Source: Tritonibacter scottomollicae
Lineage (GTDB): Bacteria > Pseudomonadota > Alphaproteobacteria > Rhodobacterales > Rhodobacteraceae
DNA: 64,000 nt
Direction: 5' to 3'
Assembly: GCF_003003215.1 (NCBI RefSeq)
Contig: NZ_PVUF01000015.1
Location: forward strand, 1 to 64,000
In this document: positions 43,317 through 52,575 of the stretch, piece by piece
Layout: every line of letters starts with the position of its first letter
Position numbering within the stretch: the stretch's first letter is position 1
The notes under the pieces: generated by a model
Databases searched by the model: none
Told to the model about the DNA's origin: nothing
Seen by the model: only the letters and a program-made list of their open reading frames with translations
Translations under genes and position numbers: made by a program

Positions 43317-44198
43317 ATGCTTATCGAAAATCTCAGGCTCTTCCTCTTGATCGTTGAAAAAGGCGGGCTCGCCGCTGCCGGGCGCGAGATCGGCCTTTCC
43401 CCGGCGACGGTCACGGACAGGCTTGCGGCGCTTGAAACCTATTACGGCGCACGTTTGCTGACGCGAACGACCCGCTCGATCAGCCTGACAGATGAAGGTC
43501 GAGAGCTCATGATCGGAGCGCGACGTATATTGGCGGAAGCCGAAGAGACCGAGGCCCGGATAAAGCTGGGTGTCGAGAAAATTTCAGGAAGGATCCACAT
43601 GAGCGCGCCGAGCGATCTGGGCCGCAATCAGATTGTACCGTTGCTTGATCGCTTCATGGAGCAGAACCCCGAAATCACAATCGACCTGACACTCAGCGAT
43701 GGCTATGTCGATCTGGTCGGGCAGGGCATCGACCTGGCCTTACGATTTGGCGAGCTTGCCGACAGCAGCATGAAATCGCGCAAGCTCGGCGTGAACCGCC
43801 GCCTTGTCTGTGCGGCTCCGGATTATCTGAAGCTGAACGGGACGCCCCGCCATCCGGATGATCTGGCGCATCACAACTGCCTCATCATGAGGTTCGGTGC
43901 CAGTACGGATCAGGATTGGATCTTTACGGTCAATGGCGAAAAGCGCGCCTGCCGGGTCTATGGCAATCGTATTGCCAATGACGGTGGTCTCATTCGCGCA
44001 TGGTGCCTCAATGGCTACGGAGTGGCCCTGAAGTCAGAATGGGATGTCCGAAACGATCTGCAGGCAGGCAGGCTTGTTGAGTTGCTTGAAGCGTTTGCAG
44101 TCGAGCCGAGTGCGCTGCAAATGGTCTACCCCGCTGGCGCCGTACAGCCGCGACGGGTGCGCGCCTTGATGGATTATCTGTCAAAGGCGCTTCAGTAA
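43317..44198 (+). CDS. LysR-family transcriptional regulator (CrgA-type)
   Basis: A 293-residue LysR protein: a winged helix from LRLFLLIVEKGGLAAAGREIGLS to TDRLAALETYYGARLLTRTTRS, then the CrgA/YafC-like effector domain with HMSAPSDLGRNQIVPLL and LVGQGIDLALRFGELADSSM. It is divergent from the VOC-SDR-MFS-MDR operon and most likely its regulator. Members of this subgroup often respond to quinones or aromatic aldehydes. Confidence 0.92.
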   Translation: MLIENLRLFLLIVEKGGLAAAGREIGLSPATVTDRLAALETYYGARLLTRTTRSISLTDEGRELMIGARRILAEAEETEARIKLGVEKISGRIHMSAPSDLGRNQIVPLLDRFMEQNPEITIDLTLSDGYVDLVGQGIDLALRFGELADSSMKSRKLGVNRRLVCAAPDYLKLNGTPRHPDDLAHHNCLIMRFGASTDQDWIFTVNGEKRACRVYGNRIANDGGLIRAWCLNGYGVALKSEWDVRNDLQAGRLVELLEAFAVEPSALQMVYPAGAVQPRRVRALMDYLSKALQ

Positions 44199-44552
44199 CG
44201 GTTGGAACGCGAGGCAGACTTCAGGCCATTCCGCGGCGCGTGCAGTCTGGGGGCGCCGCCTCGCCGCCAGATCCATAGTGGCGTTGGCGGCAGTTTTCCG
44301 TTCTGGCTCTTTCCGGGTGCGCAAATGAGCAACGGTGTTTCTCAGCCCTTGGAACTGCTGGTCACGCCCGCGTGGACAGGCTTTTCCTGATTGATATCCC
44401 ATGCTTCTCGATATCTCGTCCGAGTTTTTTGCGGACCCATTCATTCGAAGCAAAATGACGCGGCATAACCCGTTGACTATGTGCGCCTTTATAGAGATCT
44501 TCGGGAAAACCCGCCCCCGATCTACGGGTGTGACATATCCGGAGACGAGCAG
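44199..44552. other. Intergenic region
   Basis: About 350 bases between the LysR gene and the MYG1-family gene. No gene, repeat or strong hairpin was recognised; the promoter of the MYG1-family gene should lie here. Confidence 0.55.
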
Positions 44553-45473
44553 ATGACCATAAAGCACCTTGTGACCCACTCAGGCGGGTTCCATGCGGAT
44601 GAACTCTTGTCTTCGGTCATTCTGACCCGGCTGTTTCCAGATGCGAAGCTGGTGCGGTCACGGGATGCGACGTGGATTGTGCCCACCGAAGACCGGATAA
44701 TCTTTGATGTCGGGCGCGCATATGATCCTGACAAGCAGATTTTTGACCACCACCAGCGACCTAACCCGCTCCGCGAGGACAATGCCTCGCCCTACAGTTC
44801 CTTCGGTTTGATCTGGAAGCATTTCGGACGTGATTATCTGCGCGCGATGGAGGTGCCGGAGAGTGACGTGGACGACATTCATCATCGTTTCGATCAGAGC
44901 TTTGTCCTCCCGGTGGATCTCCTGGACAATGGCGCATTGGAACCGTCAGTTGCAGGACCGCTGTCGGGGATGACGCTGCCCGTTTTGCTTGAGACGCTGA
45001 AACCGGTGTTCGACGATAGAAGCCCCGATGCAGATGATCGCGCCTTTGCAGATGCTCTGGGCGTTGCGCGTGCATTTGTTGAGGCCTCGGTCCGTGGCAA
45101 GGCCTCGAAGAACCGCGCCGAAACGATGGTGACGCAGTCGATCAAGGAGGCCGGCGACTCGCCAATTTTGGAACTGCCGATGGGAATGCCGTTCCGGTCG
45201 GCTGTTGAAAAGACGGGCGCGGATCATCTGTTGTTCGTCATTCACCCGCGCGACGGAGACTGGGCGCTGACGACCATCCGCAAGAGTGGCGATACCTTCG
45301 AAAGCCGTGCTGACCTGCCAGAAGCTTGGGCGGGACTGACAGATGCGGCTCTGGAACACGCCTGCGGTGTTGAGGGGGCAAAGTTCTGCCACAACGCCCG
45401 CTTTGTCGCGGTGGCGGCAAACCGGGATGCGATCCTGCGGATGGCAGAGTTGGCGGTTGCAGAACTCTCCTGA
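44553..45473 (+). CDS. MYG1-family (UPF0160) DHH-like hydrolase
   Basis: A 306-residue protein of the MYG1 family. THSGGFHADELLSSVIL carries the first metal residues, IIFDVGRAYDPDKQIFDHHQ has the DHH-like motif, and SSFGLIWKHFG follows. The eukaryotic homologue is a 3'-5' exonuclease acting on RNA; bacterial members are probably DHH-type phosphoesterases. GGAGA lies before ATG 44553; the frame extends back to 44481 without homology. It is monocistronic. The substrate in bacteria is not known. Confidence 0.9.
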   Translation: MTIKHLVTHSGGFHADELLSSVILTRLFPDAKLVRSRDATWIVPTEDRIIFDVGRAYDPDKQIFDHHQRPNPLREDNASPYSSFGLIWKHFGRDYLRAMEVPESDVDDIHHRFDQSFVLPVDLLDNGALEPSVAGPLSGMTLPVLLETLKPVFDDRSPDADDRAFADALGVARAFVEASVRGKASKNRAETMVTQSIKEAGDSPILELPMGMPFRSAVEKTGADHLLFVIHPRDGDWALTTIRKSGDTFESRADLPEAWAGLTDAALEHACGVEGAKFCHNARFVAVAANRDAILRMAELAVAELS

Positions 45474-45783
45474 TTTCGAGCGGATTTCGCCCCTGTGATA
45501 CTGGCAGATCAGGTGCCGCGCTTTGCGACTGGCGAGGCTGCGCAGTCAGATGCCGTCCTGATCTACTGTTCCTGAAAAAGACCTCGGAAGCTAAAAAAAG
45601 CGAGATCGACCAACCGCTTATCGCGTCGATTTCGGCGATGCAGGTCCGCGTGCAATTCGCGTGGCTGATACCCTGCGGACCATACCGACAAAGGTGCGGG
45701 TCTGGCGGAACGCTCAGGTTGAGCACGCTGAACGACGGGCGAGAGGTTTGACTTCGCGCGATGGAGTTGTTACCGCACATGTG
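45474..45783. other. Intergenic region before the thiamin operon
   Basis: About 310 bases between the MYG1-family stop and the TPP riboswitch. It should contain the promoter of the thiamin operon, but no clear hexamer pair was picked out. No gene was recognised. Confidence 0.5.
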
Positions 45784-45872
45784 AACCGTTGGGGTGCCTC
45801 GTCGAGGCTGAGAGATGCGCAAGCGTTAACCCATCGAACCTGATCCGGGCAATTCCGGCGGAGGGAACGGTC
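45784..45872 (+). promoter_or_regulatory. TPP riboswitch (thi box)
   Basis: The THI element is clear: GGGGTGCC at 45791, GGCTGAGAGATGCG (the pyrimidine-sensing arm with CTGAGA), ACCCATCGAACCTGATCCGG and then the closing GCGGAGGGAAC. It binds thiamin pyrophosphate and turns the operon off when TPP is plentiful. It ends about 58 bases before thiD. No strong terminator stem was seen in that gap, so control by hiding the ribosome-binding site is likely. Confidence 0.95.
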
Positions 45873-45929
45873 TTCTGATATGCAGACAGTTTCTATGCCC
45901 GGTGCCCTTTTGTCGTAAGGAGCATCGCT

Positions 45930-46733
45930 ATGGCGCATATCGCTTTGACCATTGCCGGGTCTGACAGTGGCGGCGGGGCCGGCATTCAGGCGGATCTGAA
46001 AGCCATGTCTGCGCTTGGGGTCTACGGGGCCAGTGTGATCACCGCCATCACCGCGCAAAACACGCAGGCCGTGACGGGTGTGCATGGTATTCCGCTGGAC
46101 ATGATCACCGCGCAGATCGACGCGGTGCTGGGTGATCTGGATGTGGGCGCGATCAAAATCGGGATGCTGGCAACGCCAGAGATCATCGACTGTGTCGCCC
46201 GGGCCATCGCAGACTTTGACGGGGCGATTGTGCTTGACCCGGTGATGATTGCCAAATCCGGCGATGCGCTTTTGGCGCCAGAAGCGGTGTCCACGCTGTG
46301 CCGCGTGCTTCTGCCGCGCGCTCGGATCATCACCCCGAACCTGCCTGAAGCGGCCTGCCTGCTGGAGGGGCCCACCGCCACATCCGCGCAGGATATGGTC
46401 GAACAGGGCCGCGCCCTCTGTGCGTTCGGGGCGCAGGCGGTTCTGATGAAGGGCGGTCATGCCGAGGGCGAAATCTGCGAGGACATCCTGATTGAGGCTG
46501 GCGCGGAAGTCGCGCGCTTCAGCGCAGCGCGGCAGCACACCAAGAACACTCATGGCACCGGCTGCACCCTGTCGTCTGCCATTGCGGCCGGGCTGGCCAA
46601 GGGGCTGCCACTGGACGCGGCGGTGTCAGAGGCGCACGGCTATCTGCAAGGCGCTATCGCAGCGGCGGATGATCTGCAGATCGGTCACGGCCATGGTCCG
46701 GTTCACCATTTCCACAGGGTCTGGCCCGCATGA
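45930..46733 (+). CDS. thiD: Hydroxymethylpyrimidine/phosphomethylpyrimidine kinase
   Basis: A 267-residue ribokinase-fold enzyme: ALTIAGSDSGGGAGIQADLK at the N-terminus, VLDPVMIAKSGDALL, and the C-terminal anion hole NTHGTGCTLSSAIAA. It phosphorylates HMP and then HMP-P to HMP-PP, the pyrimidine half of thiamin. AAGGAG precedes the ATG. It is the first gene under the TPP riboswitch. A thiC gene for de novo pyrimidine synthesis is not in this operon, while salvage genes follow, so imported pyrimidine is probably an important source. Confidence 0.95.
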   Translation: MAHIALTIAGSDSGGGAGIQADLKAMSALGVYGASVITAITAQNTQAVTGVHGIPLDMITAQIDAVLGDLDVGAIKIGMLATPEIIDCVARAIADFDGAIVLDPVMIAKSGDALLAPEAVSTLCRVLLPRARIITPNLPEAACLLEGPTATSAQDMVEQGRALCAFGAQAVLMKGGHAEGEICEDILIEAGAEVARFSAARQHTKNTHGTGCTLSSAIAAGLAKGLPLDAAVSEAHGYLQGAIAAADDLQIGHGHGPVHHFHRVWPA

Positions 46734-47704
46734 CAGTTTACTCCGTCATAGGGGCCGGGGTGGCCGGTCTGGCCGTGGCCTCGGAACTGGTTGCGCGTGG
46801 CGCCACCGTACAGGTGTTTGACCCGTCCGGTCCGCCCGGTGCGCACGGCTGTTCCTGGTGGGCGGGTGGCATGCTCGCGCCGTGGTGCGAGTATGAAAAC
46901 GCCGAAGAGCCGGTTTTGCGACTGGGGCAGGACGCAATCCGCTGGTGGCAGACGCGCACCGAGGTCACCCATCGTGGCACTTTGGTTGTTGCAGGGCGGC
47001 GGGATCTGCCGGATCTGCGCCGCTTTGCCCGCCGGACCGAAGGGTTTCAGGAGGTCGGTGCGCAGATCGCCACGCTGGAGCCTGATTTGCCAGGCTATGG
47101 GCAGGGATTGTTCTTCGAAGGTGAGGCGCATCTCGACCCGCGCAGGGCATTGATGGACCTCTACAACGGCCTGATCGACAGCGGCGTGACCTTCCACAAA
47201 ACCGTAGCGCCTGCATCGCTGGACAATGCCATCGACTGCCGCGGTCTGCATGCACGCGATGTGCTGACTGACCTGCGCGGCGTGAAGGGCGAGATGCTGG
47301 TGATCCGCTGCCCCGATGTCAGCCTGACGCGCCCAGTGCGGCTGCTGCATCCGCGTATGCCACTTTACATCGTGCCGCGCGGCGATGGCGTTTACATGCT
47401 GGGCGCCACCATGATCGAGAGCGAGGACAGCAGCCGTATCACGGCACGGTCCATGCTGGAATTGCTCAGCGCGGCCTATGCGCTGAACCCGGCGTTTGGC
47501 GAGGCCGAAGTGCTGGAAATCGGTGTCGATCTGCGCCCGGCATTTGCCGACAACCTACCGCGCATCCGCAGGCGGGCGGGCAGGATCTACGCCAATGGCT
47601 TGTATCGGCACGGTTATCTTCTCGCGCCGGCACTGGCGTGCGGTGTGGCTGATCTCGCCCTGAACAACACTCATTCGGAGATGGTCGATGAAGATCGTAC
47701 TTAA
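46730..47704 (+). CDS. thiO: Glycine oxidase ThiO
   Basis: A 324-residue FAD-dependent amine oxidase. The Rossmann motif is GAGVAGLAVASELVARG, followed by GCSWWAGGMLAPWCEYE, typical of ThiO. ThiO oxidises glycine to iminoacetate (dehydroglycine) with O2, supplying the thiazole precursor in aerobes in place of ThiH. It is coupled to thiD by ATGA and overlaps thiS by 17 bases. Confidence 0.93.
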   Translation: MTVYSVIGAGVAGLAVASELVARGATVQVFDPSGPPGAHGCSWWAGGMLAPWCEYENAEEPVLRLGQDAIRWWQTRTEVTHRGTLVVAGRRDLPDLRRFARRTEGFQEVGAQIATLEPDLPGYGQGLFFEGEAHLDPRRALMDLYNGLIDSGVTFHKTVAPASLDNAIDCRGLHARDVLTDLRGVKGEMLVIRCPDVSLTRPVRLLHPRMPLYIVPRGDGVYMLGATMIESEDSSRITARSMLELLSAAYALNPAFGEAEVLEIGVDLRPAFADNLPRIRRRAGRIYANGLYRHGYLLAPALACGVADLALNNTHSEMVDEDRT

Positions 47705-47882
47705 TGGTGATCCCCTCGAAGTCGCCGCGCTGACGCTTGCCGACCTGTTGCAGGAGCGGGAGGTGTCGGGGCGCGTCGCGACGGCGGTGAATGAAGAGTT
47801 CGTACCCGCATCGTTGCGCGGATCTTGCCACTTGAAAGACGGCGACCGGGTCGAGGTCGTCGCGCCCATGCAGGGAGGCTAA
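47688..47882 (+). CDS. thiS: Sulfur carrier protein ThiS
   Basis: A 64-residue ubiquitin-like protein ([20 protein letters not shown]) ending in the required Gly-Gly (PMQGG). The C-terminus is adenylated by ThiF and then carries sulfur as a thiocarboxylate to ThiG. Its start lies inside the thiO end and its stop is two bases before thiG. Confidence 0.95.
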   Translation: MKIVLNGDPLEVAALTLADLLQEREVSGRVATAVNEEFVPASLRGSCHLKDGDRVEVVAPMQGG

Positions 47883-47884
47883 GG

Positions 47885-48655
47885 ATGAAGACGTTTTACG
47901 GCACTGCACTGCCCAATCCGCTGATGCTTGGCACGGCGCAATACCCCAGTCCAGCCATACTGGAACAGGCCTTCCGCCAGAGCGGTGCCGGGGTGGCGAC
48001 CGTCTCGCTGCGCCGCGAAGGGGCAGGGGGCGCAGGCGCGGCCTTCTGGCAGATGATACAGGATCTTGGCGTGTTGATCCTGCCCAACACGGCGGGCTGT
48101 CATACGGTGAAGGAGGCTGTCACCACCGCCCATATGGCGCGGGAAGTGTTCGACACCAAATGGATCAAGCTGGAGCTGATTGGCCATACCGACAGTTTGC
48201 AGCCGGATGTCTTCCAATTGGTCGAGGCGGCGAAAATCCTGACCGAGGACGGGTTTGAGGTCTTTCCCTACACCACAGAGGACCTGATTGTCGCCGAACG
48301 CCTGCTGGCGGCAGGCTGCGAGGTGCTGATGCCCTGGGGCGCGCCGATCGGATCGGGCCGCGGGCTGAACAACCCCTATGCGCTGCGCGCCATGCGGGCC
48401 GAGTTTCCCGAGGTGCCGCTGGTGGTTGATGCAGGCGTTGGCCTGCCGAGCCACGCCGCGCATGCGATGGAGCTGGGCTTTGATGCGGTGCTGCTGAACA
48501 CCGCTGTTGCCCGCGCGGGGGACCCGATTGCGATGGCGCAGGCGATGATGGGGGCGGTGCGGGCTGGCAAGCTGGCCCATGACGCGGACCCGATCGAGGC
48601 GCGCGATATGGCTGAGGCTTCTACCCCTGTGATCGGAAAGGCATTCCTCACATGA
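47885..48655 (+). CDS. thiG: Thiazole synthase ThiG
   Basis: A 256-residue TIM-barrel enzyme. The Schiff-base Lys is in [10 protein letters not shown] and the phosphate-binding loops are in [13 protein letters not shown] and [18 protein letters not shown]. It condenses deoxyxylulose 5-phosphate, iminoacetate and ThiS thiocarboxylate to the thiazole phosphate. AGG-rich sequence precedes ATG 47885; the longer frame to 47825 overlaps thiS and is not real. It overlaps thiE by four bases. Confidence 0.96.
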   Translation: MKTFYGTALPNPLMLGTAQYPSPAILEQAFRQSGAGVATVSLRREGAGGAGAAFWQMIQDLGVLILPNTAGCHTVKEAVTTAHMAREVFDTKWIKLELIGHTDSLQPDVFQLVEAAKILTEDGFEVFPYTTEDLIVAERLLAAGCEVLMPWGAPIGSGRGLNNPYALRAMRAEFPEVPLVVDAGVGLPSHAAHAMELGFDAVLLNTAVARAGDPIAMAQAMMGAVRAGKLAHDADPIEARDMAEASTPVIGKAFLT

Positions 48656-49248
48656 CACTGGATCGATTCTACCCGATTTTCGACCATTCCGACTGGCTGC
48701 GCCGGATGCTGCCGCTGGGCGTCAAGCTGGTGCAACTGCGCATGAAGGATCTTCCAGAAGAGGCCGTGCGCACGCAGGTCGCGCTGTCGCGGGATCTGTG
48801 CCGGGAGCATGGCGCGGTCTTGGTGATCAACGATCACTGGCAGGCGGCCATCGACCTGGGCTGCGACTGGGTGCATCTGGGGCAGGAGGATCTGGACGAT
48901 GCCGACCTCTCCGCGATCCGCAAGGCCGGGCTGAAGCTGGGCGTCTCGACCCATGATGATGACGAGCTGGAGCGCGTGCTGGCGATGGAGCCTGACTACG
49001 TCGCCCTTGGTCCGGTCTATCCAACGATCCTCAAGAAAATGAAATGGCACCAGCAGGGCTTGCCACGGGTCACCGAATGGAAGGCGCGCGTGGGACAGAC
49101 CCCACTGGTAGGCATCGGCGGCATGTCGGTGGAGCGTGCCGCATGCGTGCTGGAGGCGGGCGCGGATATCGTATCAGTAGTGACGGATATCACCCTGAAT
49201 GAAGAGCCTGAGTCCCGCGTGCGCCAGTGGATCGAGGCAACGCGATGA
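48652..49248 (+). CDS. thiE: Thiamin-phosphate synthase ThiE
   Basis: A 198-residue TIM barrel joining HMP-PP to thiazole phosphate. Seen are [36 protein letters not shown] and [18 protein letters not shown] and [19 protein letters not shown]. The INDRV consensus is INDHW here, a tolerated change. It is coupled to thiG and thiF by ATGA overlaps. Confidence 0.93.
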   Translation: MTLDRFYPIFDHSDWLRRMLPLGVKLVQLRMKDLPEEAVRTQVALSRDLCREHGAVLVINDHWQAAIDLGCDWVHLGQEDLDDADLSAIRKAGLKLGVSTHDDDELERVLAMEPDYVALGPVYPTILKKMKWHQQGLPRVTEWKARVGQTPLVGIGGMSVERAACVLEAGADIVSVVTDITLNEEPESRVRQWIEATR

Positions 49249-50204
49249 ACCGTTATGCGCGTCAGATGATCCTCCCCGAGGTCGGCACCGCCGGGCAGGC
49301 GCGTCTTGCCCAGGCGCGGGTGCTGGTGATCGGCGCCGGTGGCCTGGCAGCGCCGGTGCTGCCCTTGCTGGCAGGGGCTGGCGTGGGGCATATCACCTTG
49401 GTGGATGGCGACAGGGTGAGCCTGTCGAACCTGCACCGTCAGACCCTGTTTGCCGAGGCCGACTGTGGTCAGCCCAAGGCAGAGGTGGCCGCGCAGCGTT
49501 GTCGTTCGCTGAACAGCGAAATCACCGTCGCGGCGGTGACGCAGGCCCTGACCCCGGCGACCGCGCCTGCCTATGTGACCAATGCGGATCTGGTGCTGGA
49601 TTGCGCCGACAGCTATGCGGTGAGTTACCTGCTCAGCGATATCTGCCGGGCGGCGACGGTGCCGCTCCTCAGTGCATCGGTGCTGGGGCTGGGCGGCTAT
49701 GTCGGCGGCTTCTGCGGGAGTGCGCCTTCGCTGCGCGCGGTGTTCCCGGACGCGCCCGACAGCGGCGCCAGCTGCGAGACGGCGGGCGTGCTTGGCCCGG
49801 TCGTGGGCATGATCGGGGCCATGCAAGCGCAGATGGCGCTGACTGTGCTGCTGGCGCTTTCACCCGCGCCCCTGGGACAGGTGGTGCAATTCGACGCGCA
49901 AGGGTTTCGCGCCTCAAGCTTCCGCTTTGATGGCGCGCCAGAGCCGGACCGACCCTTTGCCTTTGTGGCCGCGACAGAGCTTTGTGACAACGATCACATC
50001 ATCGAGCTGCGTGCCGATGGCGCAGCATTGCATCCGGCAGCACGGCGATTGGCCGGCGATGACATTGCGCAGCACCTGCCGCCAACCTCAGACACCCGTC
50101 TGGCGCTGTGTTGCGCAACCGGGCTGCGGGCCTGGCGCGCAGCTGAACAGATCAGAGACATCTGGCCCGGCGAGATCGTTCTCGTCGCGGCCTCCGCATC
50201 CTGA
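49245..50204 (+). CDS. thiF: ThiF-type adenylyltransferase fused to a rhodanese-like domain
   Basis: A 319-residue protein. The E1-like domain (1-235) has RYARQMILPEVGTAGQ, the ATP loop VIGAGGLAAPVLPLLAGAGV, VDGDRVSLSNLHRQ, and the conserved Cys in GASCETAGVLGPVVG. The first zinc CxxC seen in MoeB/ThiF is absent (SLRAVFP in place of CYRCLFP). The second pair is also missing. The last 75 residues look like a small rhodanese (IIELR...LALCCATGLRAWRAA) with a possible persulfide Cys. It should adenylate ThiS and may hand it sulfur directly. ATG 49245 overlaps thiE. Confidence 0.9.
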   Translation: MNRYARQMILPEVGTAGQARLAQARVLVIGAGGLAAPVLPLLAGAGVGHITLVDGDRVSLSNLHRQTLFAEADCGQPKAEVAAQRCRSLNSEITVAAVTQALTPATAPAYVTNADLVLDCADSYAVSYLLSDICRAATVPLLSASVLGLGGYVGGFCGSAPSLRAVFPDAPDSGASCETAGVLGPVVGMIGAMQAQMALTVLLALSPAPLGQVVQFDAQGFRASSFRFDGAPEPDRPFAFVAATELCDNDHIIELRADGAALHPAARRLAGDDIAQHLPPTSDTRLALCCATGLRAWRAAEQIRDIWPGEIVLVAASAS

Positions 50205-50240
50205 GACACAGGTCCACGACAAAAGAAGGACATCTTTTTT

Positions 50241-51176
50241 ATGAAACATTTCATTGCTGCTCTCGCGCTCATGGCCGCGACTCCTGCCATGGCAGCTGAC
50301 AAGATGACGTTGCTGCTGGACTGGTTTGTGAACCCTGACCACGGGCCGATCATCATCGCGCAGGAAAACGGCTATTTCGCGGATGAAGGTCTGGAGGTCG
50401 AGGTCGTCGCGCCCGCTGACCCCTCGGCGCCACCGCGTCTGGTCGCTGCCGGTCAGGCAGATCTGGCGGTGTCATATCAGCCGCAGCTGCATCTGCAGAT
50501 CCACGAAGGGTTGCCGCTGAAACGTGTCGGAACGCTGGTTGCGACCCCGCTGAACTGCCTTTTGGTGCTGAAGGACGGCCCCATTCAGGAACTCGCGGAC
50601 CTGAAGGGCAAGAAGATCGGCTTCTCCGTCGCGGGTGTCGAAGAGGCGGTGTTGCAGGCGATGCTGGGCCAGCACGGGGTGACGCCGGATGATATCGAGA
50701 TGATCAACGTGAATTTCTCTCTGTCGCCCTCGCTGATGTCGGGGCAGGTCGACGCGGTGATCGGCGCGTTCCGTAACTTCGAGCTGAACCAGATGGAAAT
50801 CGAAGGTGTCGAAGGGCGCTGTTTCTATGTCGAAGAAGAGGGCGTGCCCGCCTATGATGAACTGATCTATGTCGCCAACCCGGACCGCATGGACGCAGAC
50901 AAGGTCGAGCGTTTTCTCGCCGCGACCGAGAAGGCAACGCAGTATATCGTTAACAACCCGGAGAAAAGCTGGGAGATCTTCGCCGCCACATCGACCGAAT
51001 TGCAGGACGAGCTGAACGCACGCGCTTGGACAGATACGCTGCCACGTTTTGCCCTGCGTCCGGCGGGGTTTGACGCGGGCCGCTATGCCCGGTTCGAGGC
51101 CTTCCTGAAGGACAGCGGCATGATCGACAGTCTGAACCCGGTGGATGCGATCAGCATCGACGTGACCGCACAATGA
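50241..51176 (+). CDS. thiY: Pyrimidine-precursor binding protein ThiY
   Basis: A 311-residue precursor with a signal peptide (MKHFIAALALMAATPAMA) and the NMT1/THI5-like fold: LLLDWFVNPDHGPIIIAQEN, FADEGLEVEVV and DLKGKKIGFSVAGVEEAV. It captures formylaminopyrimidine or HMP-type thiamin breakdown products in the periplasm. A good ribosome site (AGAAGGA) lies upstream. It works with ThiZ and ThiX, encoded after tenA, to which it is coupled by ATGA. Confidence 0.92.
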   Translation: MKHFIAALALMAATPAMAADKMTLLLDWFVNPDHGPIIIAQENGYFADEGLEVEVVAPADPSAPPRLVAAGQADLAVSYQPQLHLQIHEGLPLKRVGTLVATPLNCLLVLKDGPIQELADLKGKKIGFSVAGVEEAVLQAMLGQHGVTPDDIEMINVNFSLSPSLMSGQVDAVIGAFRNFELNQMEIEGVEGRCFYVEEEGVPAYDELIYVANPDRMDADKVERFLAATEKATQYIVNNPEKSWEIFAATSTELQDELNARAWTDTLPRFALRPAGFDAGRYARFEAFLKDSGMIDSLNPVDAISIDVTAQ

Positions 51177-51850
51177 GCGGCGGATACGGGCACGCCTTTG
51201 CGCTGATGCGCGCGCAGGCTGAAGGGCCGTGGCAGGACTATACCCGCCACGGTTTTGTCGAAGGGTTGAAAGACGGCAGCCTGCCGCGCGCTGCATTCCT
51301 GCACTATCTGCGTCAGGACTACGTGTTTCTGACCCATTTCTCCCGCGCCTGGGCGCTGGCGGTGGTGAAGTCCGAAACCCATGCCGAAATGCTGGCCGCC
51401 GTGGGCACGGTCAATGCGCTGGTGGCCGAGGAAATGCAGCTGCATATCGGGATCTGCGAGGCAGAAGGGATCTCTCAGGACGCGCTGTTTGCGACGGCGG
51501 AGCGGGCGGAGAACCTGGCCTATACGCGCTTTGTGCTTGAGGCAGGCTACAGCGGCGATCTGCTGGATCTTCTTGCGGCACTGGCGCCCTGCGTCATGGG
51601 CTATGGCGAGATCGGCACGCGCCTTGCGAGCGAGGCCACATCCGACACCTATGCGGATTGGATCAACACCTATGCGGGCGCCGACTATCAGGAGGCATGC
51701 GCGGCGGTGGGCGTCTTGATGGACACCGCGCTGACACGGCGTCTGGGCGTGGAGTTCACCACATCGCCCCGCTGGGCGCGGCTGTGCCAGACCTTCCGCA
51801 CCGCAACCGAGCTTGAAGTCGGCTTCTGGCAGATGGGCCTCACCCCATGA
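51173..51850 (+). CDS. tenA: Aminopyrimidine aminohydrolase / thiaminase II TenA
   Basis: A 225-residue all-helical TenA protein. The catalytic Cys is in ALAPCVMGYGEIG and the C-terminal acid residue lies in LEVGFWQMG; FLTHFSRAWALAVVK is the ligand-pocket helix. It hydrolyses aminomethyl-aminopyrimidine to HMP in the salvage route. It is placed between the binding protein and the rest of its ABC transporter, so import and processing are translated together. Confidence 0.94.
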   Translation: MSGGYGHAFALMRAQAEGPWQDYTRHGFVEGLKDGSLPRAAFLHYLRQDYVFLTHFSRAWALAVVKSETHAEMLAAVGTVNALVAEEMQLHIGICEAEGISQDALFATAERAENLAYTRFVLEAGYSGDLLDLLAALAPCVMGYGEIGTRLASEATSDTYADWINTYAGADYQEACAAVGVLMDTALTRRLGVEFTTSPRWARLCQTFRTATELEVGFWQMGLTP

Positions 51851-52575
51851 CGCCTGCGCCCGGTGTGACGATCTCGGGGGAGGCGAGGCTTGGTGGCGCG
51901 CAGCTTTTTGCGCCGCTCACGCTGACCTTGGCGGCCGGGCAATGGACCTGCCTTCTTGGCGGGTCTGGTGTTGGCAAGTCCACCGTGCTGCGGTTGATCT
52001 CGGGATTGGCGACCGAGGCGGCGTTTGAGGGCGACATTACCGCAACGGACACTGCGCCGGTGGCGCATCGGGTGGCCTATATGGCGCAGGATGATCTGCT
52101 GCTGCCCTGGGCCAGCGTGTCGGAGAATATCCAGCTCGGGGCGCGCCTGCGGGCAGAGGTGCCCGACCGCGCGCGACTGGCGCGCATCTTGGCCCGCGTG
52201 GGGCTTGTGGAGCATGCGGACAAGAAACCCGCTGAACTGTCCGGAGGTCAGCGTCAGCGGGTGGCGTTGGCCCGCACCTTGATGGAAGACAAGCCCGTCA
52301 TATTGCTGGACGAGCCGTTTTCGGCACTGGACGCCCAGACACGCGCCGCAATGCAGGATCTCGCGGTCGAGGTGCTGGCGCATAAAACCGTGCTGATCGT
52401 GACACATGACCCGGCCGAAGCCGCGCGTCTGGGGCATGCCATTCTTGTGATGACGCCCGAGGGGCTGACCTCGCATCCCCCGCCGGATGGTGCCATTCCC
52501 CGCCCGGTGGATGATCTGGGCACGCTTGAATGTCAGGCGTCCCTGCTGCGCCTGCTGAGGTCGACCGTTTCATGA
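51847..52575 (+). CDS. thiZ: Pyrimidine ABC transporter ATP-binding protein ThiZ
   Basis: A 242-residue ABC ATPase: Walker A LLGGSGVGKST, Q-loop YMAQDDLLLPW, signature ELSGGQRQRVALART, Walker B VILLDEPFSALD and switch His VTHDPAEA. It belongs to the nitrate/taurine (SsuB/TauB) subfamily expected for a THI5-like binding protein. It is coupled to tenA and thiX by ATGA overlaps. Confidence 0.92.
   Translation: MTPAPGVTISGEARLGGAQLFAPLTLTLAAGQWTCLLGGSGVGKSTVLRLISGLATEAAFEGDITATDTAPVAHRVAYMAQDDLLLPWASVSENIQLGARLRAEVPDRARLARILARVGLVEHADKKPAELSGGQRQRVALARTLMEDKPVILLDEPFSALDAQTRAAMQDLAVEVLAHKTVLIVTHDPAEAARLGHAILVMTPEGLTSHPPPDGAIPRPVDDLGTLECQASLLRLLRSTVS

Noticed and set aside
45879-45929. Terminator stem after the TPP riboswitch
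   Set aside because: No stable stem followed by a U-run was found before thiD, so transcription termination is not claimed; control of translation start is more likely.
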